From Bacteroidota bacterium (GTDB taxonomy: Bacteria; Bacteroidota; Bacteroidia; Bacteroidales; PUMT01), in assembly GCA_003567115.1 (NCBI GenBank), contig PXAP01000247.1:1-28990 (forward strand): 28,990 bases of DNA, read 5' to 3'. This document shows, piece by piece, positions 24,370 to 28,990 of this stretch (position 1 is the first letter of the stretch; every line of letters begins with the position of its first letter). The notes beneath the pieces were generated by a model that worked only from the letters and a program-made list of their open reading frames with translations, made no database searches and was not told the origin of the DNA. A program made the position numbers and the translations under genes.

Positions 24370-25393
24370 TCGTATTTTACAATCGGAAACGGCACTTAAT
24401 AAAGAGGATTTTACAAATGATCAGATGGTTAAGTGGTGCCCCGGCTGCGGATCACATGGTGTACTGAAAGCAGTGGAAAACGTTTTTCCGCAGATTGGAT
24501 ACAAAAAGGAAAATTTTGTATTTGTTTCCGGAATAGGATGCTCCTCCCGTTTCCCTTACTATGTAAACACCTATGGTATTCATGGAATACACGGCAGGGC
24601 AATGGCAATTGCCACCGGGGTGAAGCTTTCGAATCCCGGACTAAGCGTGTGGATAGCTACCGGTGATGGTGATTCAATGGCTATAGGGGGCAACCATTTT
24701 ATTCATATCATAAGGAGAAACCTGGATGTCAACATCCTTCTGTTCAATAATCAGATCTATGGCCTGACCAAGGGCCAATACTCTCCCACCACCCCTATAG
24801 GAAGCATTACGCGGACATCCCCGCACGGAACCATTGAACATCCGTTTGTCACTGCCGGCCTGGTGCTGGGGGCGCAGGGAACATTTTTTGCAAGGGTTCT
24901 GGATTCCAATATTAAAATGATGACCGGGGTAATGTCAGAAGCTGCCGGTCACGATGGGACCGCGGTGGTTGAAATACTGCAGAATTGTATCATATATGCA
25001 GACAAGACCCATGCACCGATAACCGATAAAGAGACAAAGGATGATTACCAGCTCCACCTTAAACACGGAGAACCCATGCTTTACGGTAAAAACAAAGAAA
25101 AGGGGATACAACTGAAAGGAACCAAGCTTCAGGGAGTGGTTGTGGGTCTTAACGGAGTTGAACTGGAAGATATTCTAATACACGATCAATATGAGAAAAA
25201 CCCGGGTATTCACCGTATGCTGGGTAAAATGGGACCACCCGATCTGCCGGTTGCCCTGGGAGTAATAAGATCGGCTGAATTTGAGACCTATGATGATATG
25301 GTGGAAATACAGTTAGAATCGGTCAGGGAGTTATCAAAAATAAAGTGTGTCGACGAACTTCTTAATAGTGGAGAGACCTTTGATATTGAGTGA
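24359..25393 (+). CDS. korB: 2-oxoacid:ferredoxin oxidoreductase, beta subunit
   Basis: Thiamine-diphosphate and 4Fe-4S subunit of the KorAB enzyme. In 344 residues: cluster cysteines in WCPGCGSHG (Cys27, Cys30) and GIGCSSR (Cys61), the TPP motif GDGD at 102-105 closing with NNQIYGLTKGQYSPTT at 130-145, and a further cysteine in EILQNC that would complete the cluster. There is no separate ferredoxin-like delta subunit nearby, consistent with the two-subunit type. Its start lies inside the last codons of korA in another frame, so translation is probably coupled. Confidence 0.95.
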   Translation: MIDNRILQSETALNKEDFTNDQMVKWCPGCGSHGVLKAVENVFPQIGYKKENFVFVSGIGCSSRFPYYVNTYGIHGIHGRAMAIATGVKLSNPGLSVWIATGDGDSMAIGGNHFIHIIRRNLDVNILLFNNQIYGLTKGQYSPTTPIGSITRTSPHGTIEHPFVTAGLVLGAQGTFFARVLDSNIKMMTGVMSEAAGHDGTAVVEILQNCIIYADKTHAPITDKETKDDYQLHLKHGEPMLYGKNKEKGIQLKGTKLQGVVVGLNGVELEDILIHDQYEKNPGIHRMLGKMGPPDLPVALGVIRSAEFETYDDMVEIQLESVRELSKIKCVDELLNSGETFDIE

Positions 25394-25430
25394 ATTGAAT
25401 AATATATCAGAATGTTCTTTATGGCAGCAC

Positions 25431-25454
25431 CAGGCAATACATTACTTTTGCCTG
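25431..25454. terminator. Hairpin after korB, possible terminator
   Basis: Perfect 7-bp stem CAGGCAA / TTGCCTG with a 10-nt loop, 38 nt past the korB stop. No T-run follows, so it may end or stabilise the mRNA 3' end without being a classic intrinsic terminator. The remaining spacer up to 25689 shows nothing I can name. Confidence 0.45.
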
Positions 25455-25689
25455 TCACCCCAAAAAAGCCGGACATGAAATAGAGCAGACCATTGTACAC
25501 GGCAATTTAACGGTACACACCGGCAGGGTTAAATTAAACGGGATTAACAAAAATAATGCAAAATTTTTACATGGATATACAACAAAGGAGAGCATTTCTT
25601 TGTTTATTTGGCATGTGATTTGGTGTAAAACATTATATACCACCATTCAGATCGCTATTTTTTAATAATGTAACTTCAAATTCCAGGTC

Positions 25690-28600
25690 ATGAGGAACTT
25701 AAGGAATATAATTTCGGTAGCAGGTAAACGGATATACCCTGCATTATTCCTGGTTTTTGTTTTTTTACTTTGTGGAAGTGATATTTTTGCACAAGGGTTC
25801 GGACGAACAAAGCCCGGTTACAAGACATTTGATTTCAAGGTTTACAGGACGCCCAATTTTGAAATATACCATTATTTTGAAAATGATTCGGTAAAGAATG
25901 AGATCGCCAGGATGAGCGAAAAATGGTATTACCGTCATGCCCGTGCACTGGGTGATACCATAAAGGAGCTCAACCCCCTGATAATATATGAAAATCACCC
26001 CGACTTTCAGCAAACCACCGCAGTAAGCAGCTTAATCGGGGTCGGAACGGGCGGTGTAACCGAATCGCTCAAAAACAGGGTAGTCATGCCCATTCTGGAA
26101 ACCAGGGGACAGACCGACCATGTGCTCGGGCATGAGCTTGTTCATGCCTTCCAGTTCAACCAGCTCATGAGGCAGGATACGCTTAACAGCTATTCATTTA
26201 GAAATCTTCCCCTCTGGTTTGTTGAAGGAATGGCAGAATATATGTCAATTGGAAGCGTCGATGCAAATACGGCGATGTGGATGCGGGATGCAATAATCAA
26301 TGATGATTTCCCCACGCTGCGGGATATGACTACCAGCCATGAGTATTTTCCCTATCGCTTCGGCCATGCTTTCTGGGCTTTCGTGGGAAGAACCTGGGGC
26401 GACTCCGTAATTATGCCTCTTTTTCAGGAAACGGCAAAATTCGGGTACGAAATGGGCATCGAAAGAGTTCTGGAAATGACTGCCAGTACATTTTCCGACG
26501 TATGGAAATCCTCATACACAACACATTATGAAGAATTACTGCAAAATACAAGCAGTGAGATGTCGGGTAATAAACTGATATTTGAGGAGACCGGGGGAAG
26601 TATGAATGTTTCACCATCTGTCAGCCCCAATGGCGAATATGTGGCATTTTTCTCTGAGAAAAATGTGTTCACACTCGATCTGTTTATTGCAGATACAAAA
26701 GACGGTGAAATTGTTACCAGCCTGACCAGTTCCACGCGCGATACCGATATTGACGGCTACAATTTTCTTGAATCGATGGGAACATGGTCGCCCGACAGTC
26801 GCTATTTCGCTTACGTTGCCGTGCAAAAAGGGAAAAGTAATATACTGATATCCGACATGAACCGCCCCCGCAGAACAAGGGAAATAGAGATACCGGGGGT
26901 TCCTTTTGTAAACAACCCATCCTGGTCGCCCGACGGCAGGTATCTGGTATTGACCGGACTTGTTGGCGGCATAAACAACCTTTACCTCTATGATATGGAA
27001 AGCAAAGAGGTAACCCGGCTTACCAACGACAAATACTCCTACGTTCACCCATCCTGGTCGCCTGATGGCAGGTATATAGCTTTCGCTACCGACAAAAAGC
27101 AGCCGGGAGACAAAACAGAGGGTACAAGCTACAAGCTGAATCTTGGAATTATTGATACCCACCACAATAATGAGGTCACCGTACTTCCTGTTTTCAAAGG
27201 AGCAGATAACATTAACCCGGTATTCTCGGCCGACGGGAAATCAATATACTTTTTATCAAACAGCGACGGCTTCAGAAACCTGTACCGTTATGATAAAGAA
27301 ACCCGTGAAGTTTTCAGGGCGACAAACTATCCCACAGGTATAAGCGGTATAACCGCTTTGTCTCCGGCCATAAGTGTAGCCAGGGAAACCGGTATGCTCA
27401 CCTACTCATATTATATGGCGGGGAACCATACCATATATTCGGCAATGCCCGAAGATTTCAATGAAGAGCCGGCCGATCCCGGTACAGTCGATATGCTTGC
27501 AGCCACTCTGCCTCCTTTTCAGCGTATTGCCGGCAACATTGTTGATAATAGCCTTGCTGACAATGACAGATTCAGCCATTTTCCCGCAGATTCATTCCAG
27601 ATACAACCTTTCATGCCCAATTTCCGGCTTGATTATATAGGCAATACAGGAGTCGGTATTGGTGTAAGCTCCCATTACGGTACCGGAATGTCAGGAGGCG
27701 TGAACATGCTATTTTCCGATATCCTCGGCGACCAGACCCTCTTTGCAGCCGTCGCCGTAAATGGCGAGATTTACGATTTTGCTGCTATGGGAACCTACCT
27801 GAATCAGAAAAGAAGGATCAAATGGGGAGGATCACTTTCACATATCCCTTTCCGTTCATACTTTATGCAGGTAGAGCAGGAAGGTGACCTGACCAATTTC
27901 GCACTTTATAATCTGAGAATTTTTCAAGACCAGCTGGGAGGCTTTGCTTATTACCCCTTCTCAATGTCAAGACGTATTGAGGTGGGTGGTTCGGTTTCCC
28001 GGTACTATTACCGTTTGGATGTCTATAATAATTATTATGACAACAGGGGCTTTTATGCTGGACAAAGTATTGACAGGAACGTTGACTCCCCCGATGGCTT
28101 CAATCTTGCCAGGGTAAACCTGGCCTATGTAGGGGACAACTCCTATTTCGGTATGGCATCACCCATGAGGGGTTACAGGTACAGGTTACAGGGTGACAAG
28201 TATTTCGGGAGACTGGAGTTTTATCAGCTGCTTGCCGACTACAGGCAATATTACTTCCAGAATCCGTTTAGTTTCGCATTCAGGGTTCTTCACCACGGAC
28301 GTTACGGACCAACTTCCGACAACAATCTTATGTACCCCATGTACCTCGGATATCCGGGTTATATAAGAGGATACAGCTCCAGACAGTTTTATGAGATGCG
28401 GTCTCACCAGGATACCAACTTTTCCATAAATGACCTGATTGGTACCAGGATGGCAATGACAAATTTTGAAATAAGGATGCCCTTTACCGGTCCGGAACAA
28501 CTTGCAGTGATCCGGTCAGGAATTTTCTTTACCGAGCTGGCGCTCTTTTTTGATGCCGGAGTGGCATGGACAACAGAAACCAGGCCCACATTTGATATCA

Positions 28601-28764
28601 ATGACTTTTCACCTGACAGGAGGTTCCCGGTATTCAGTACAGGCCTGTCGCTCAGGGTAAATCTGTTCGGGGCAATGATCATTGAACCCTATTATGCATT
28701 CCCGTTCCAGAGGGATGGGATAAGTGGCGGCATCCTGGGCCTGAATTTTATCCCTGGATGGTAA
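25690..28764 (+). CDS. Zinc-protease-like domain, TolB-type beta-propeller and outer-membrane barrel in one protein
   Basis: A 1024-residue exported protein. Signal peptide about 1-35 (ends IFAQ). Residues about 45-290 look like a peptidase-MA/gluzincin domain: HELVH at 148-152 gives the HExxH zinc motif, and WFVEGMAEY supplies the third ligand Glu179. Residues about 300-590 hold TolB/PD40 propeller blades, with SPNGEYVAF, WSPDSRYFAY, WSPDGRYLVL, WSPDGRYIAF and FSADGKSIYF as blade signatures. From about 640 to the end are aromatic, alternating strands like a BamA/TamA-type (Omp85) barrel, ending LNFIPGW. Likely an outer-membrane protein with the enzyme and propeller on one face. The substrate is unknown. 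It is transcribed alone after korAB and converges with the phosphatase gene. Confidence 0.85.
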   Translation: MRNLRNIISVAGKRIYPALFLVFVFLLCGSDIFAQGFGRTKPGYKTFDFKVYRTPNFEIYHYFENDSVKNEIARMSEKWYYRHARALGDTIKELNPLIIYENHPDFQQTTAVSSLIGVGTGGVTESLKNRVVMPILETRGQTDHVLGHELVHAFQFNQLMRQDTLNSYSFRNLPLWFVEGMAEYMSIGSVDANTAMWMRDAIINDDFPTLRDMTTSHEYFPYRFGHAFWAFVGRTWGDSVIMPLFQETAKFGYEMGIERVLEMTASTFSDVWKSSYTTHYEELLQNTSSEMSGNKLIFEETGGSMNVSPSVSPNGEYVAFFSEKNVFTLDLFIADTKDGEIVTSLTSSTRDTDIDGYNFLESMGTWSPDSRYFAYVAVQKGKSNILISDMNRPRRTREIEIPGVPFVNNPSWSPDGRYLVLTGLVGGINNLYLYDMESKEVTRLTNDKYSYVHPSWSPDGRYIAFATDKKQPGDKTEGTSYKLNLGIIDTHHNNEVTVLPVFKGADNINPVFSADGKSIYFLSNSDGFRNLYRYDKETREVFRATNYPTGISGITALSPAISVARETGMLTYSYYMAGNHTIYSAMPEDFNEEPADPGTVDMLAATLPPFQRIAGNIVDNSLADNDRFSHFPADSFQIQPFMPNFRLDYIGNTGVGIGVSSHYGTGMSGGVNMLFSDILGDQTLFAAVAVNGEIYDFAAMGTYLNQKRRIKWGGSLSHIPFRSYFMQVEQEGDLTNFALYNLRIFQDQLGGFAYYPFSMSRRIEVGGSVSRYYYRLDVYNNYYDNRGFYAGQSIDRNVDSPDGFNLARVNLAYVGDNSYFGMASPMRGYRYRLQGDKYFGRLEFYQLLADYRQYYFQNPFSFAFRVLHHGRYGPTSDNNLMYPMYLGYPGYIRGYSSRQFYEMRSHQDTNFSINDLIGTRMAMTNFEIRMPFTGPEQLAVIRSGIFFTELALFFDAGVAWTTETRPTFDINDFSPDRRFPVFSTGLSLRVNLFGAMIIEPYYAFPFQRDGISGGILGLNFIPGW

Positions 28765-28784
28765 CCGGATCAGTACACAGGCAT

Positions 28785-28808
28785 ATGCAGGCGGTCAAAT
28801 GCCTGCAT
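28785..28808. terminator. Hairpin between convergent genes
   Basis: Perfect 8-bp stem ATGCAGGC / GCCTGCAT with an 8-nt loop, 21 nt after the stop of the 1024-residue protein and 5 bp from the stop of the facing phosphatase gene. It has no T-run, but its position suits a bidirectional terminator. Confidence 0.55.
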
Positions 28809-28812
28809 CCTG

Positions 28813-28990
28813 TCATCTGAAAATCTCCAGTACAGGTTTACCTGTAGAAAACTGAGGTGCAGGTATATTGAGCAGAAGGGAAACGGTTGGAGCAATATCA
28901 GCAACGGAAACCTCCCTCCTTATTACAGTATTATCTACCATCCAACCATAAAATACCAGTGGTACATGACGGTCATATGCAACCAGCTCC
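28813..28990 (-). CDS. PafA-like alkaline phosphatase / phosphodiesterase family (3' end only)
   Basis: The last 59 codons of a gene that continues beyond the window. They read as a DRHVPLVFYGW strand followed by VSVADIAPTVSLLLNIPAPQ and a short GKPVLEIF tail. These are the closing elements of the alkaline-phosphatase superfamily PafA/nucleotide-pyrophosphatase type, in which the His and the DIAPT helix lie near the metal site. PafA-type enzymes are exported phosphate-monoester phosphatases common in Bacteroidota. The exact substrate cannot be told from this fragment. Confidence 0.75.
   Translation of the reverse strand, partial: ELVAYDRHVPLVFYGWMVDNTVIRREVSVADIAPTVSLLLNIPAPQFSTGKPVLEIFR

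Noticed and set aside
26611..27165. 184-codon minus-strand frame inside the propeller region
   Set aside because: Shadow of the repeated WSPDGRY-type blades on the other strand, which keep stops out of this frame; no domain seen.

Overview
The window looks like chromosomal core genome of an uncultured or little-studied member of the Bacteroidota, probably Bacteroidales/Marinilabiliales-like. Evidence for this: several gene families that are largely restricted to that phylum (DUF3078, DUF4924, two DUF6089-type barrels); the gene order CBS protein-nadK-DUF6089-uppS-bamA-ompH-ompH-murI beside a divergent pdxJ; exact TAnnTTTG -7 boxes in several spacers; few recognisable Shine-Dalgarno sequences. 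I see no phage, insertion sequence, CRISPR array, rRNA or tRNA. Layout: (1) 1-4250, minus strand: the start of a Tat-exported Gfo/Idh/MocA-type lipoprotein; a tetraheme NapC/NirT-like cytochrome fused to a formylglycine-generating-enzyme (FGE) fold; and an acyltransferase with C-terminal membrane segments. The first two genes carry the same 70-bp element about 100 bp upstream of their starts. (2) 4275-6423, plus strand: a DUF3078 envelope protein with a stretch of eight Asn-Asp-Thr repeats, and a DUF2279 membrane protein whose 3' end is partly duplicated just after the stop. (3) 6494-12717, minus strand: a housekeeping series that reads, in transcription order, pdxJ, manA, engB, prs, rplY, pth, hslR, DUF4924. 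(4) 12951-21653, plus strand: an envelope-biogenesis cluster with a CBS protein, nadK, two small beta-barrels, uppS (lipid carrier for cell wall), bamA (outer-membrane protein insertion), two Skp/OmpH-like chaperones and murI (D-glutamate for peptidoglycan), closed by a strong hairpin terminator. (5) 21664-25393: a gamma-carbonic-anhydrase-like protein on the minus strand, divergent from korA-korB, a 2-oxoacid:ferredoxin oxidoreductase of anaerobic central metabolism. (6) 25690-28990: a 1024-residue protein that joins a zinc-protease-like domain, a TolB-like beta-propeller and an outer-membrane barrel, convergent with the 3' end of a PafA-like phosphatase. The genes most worth a second look are the cytochrome-FGE fusion, the protease-propeller-barrel protein and the Asp-Thr-rich linker protein. 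The most notable non-coding signals are the paired upstream repeat, the twin palindromes between pdxJ and the CBS gene, and the set of dyads upstream of korA.
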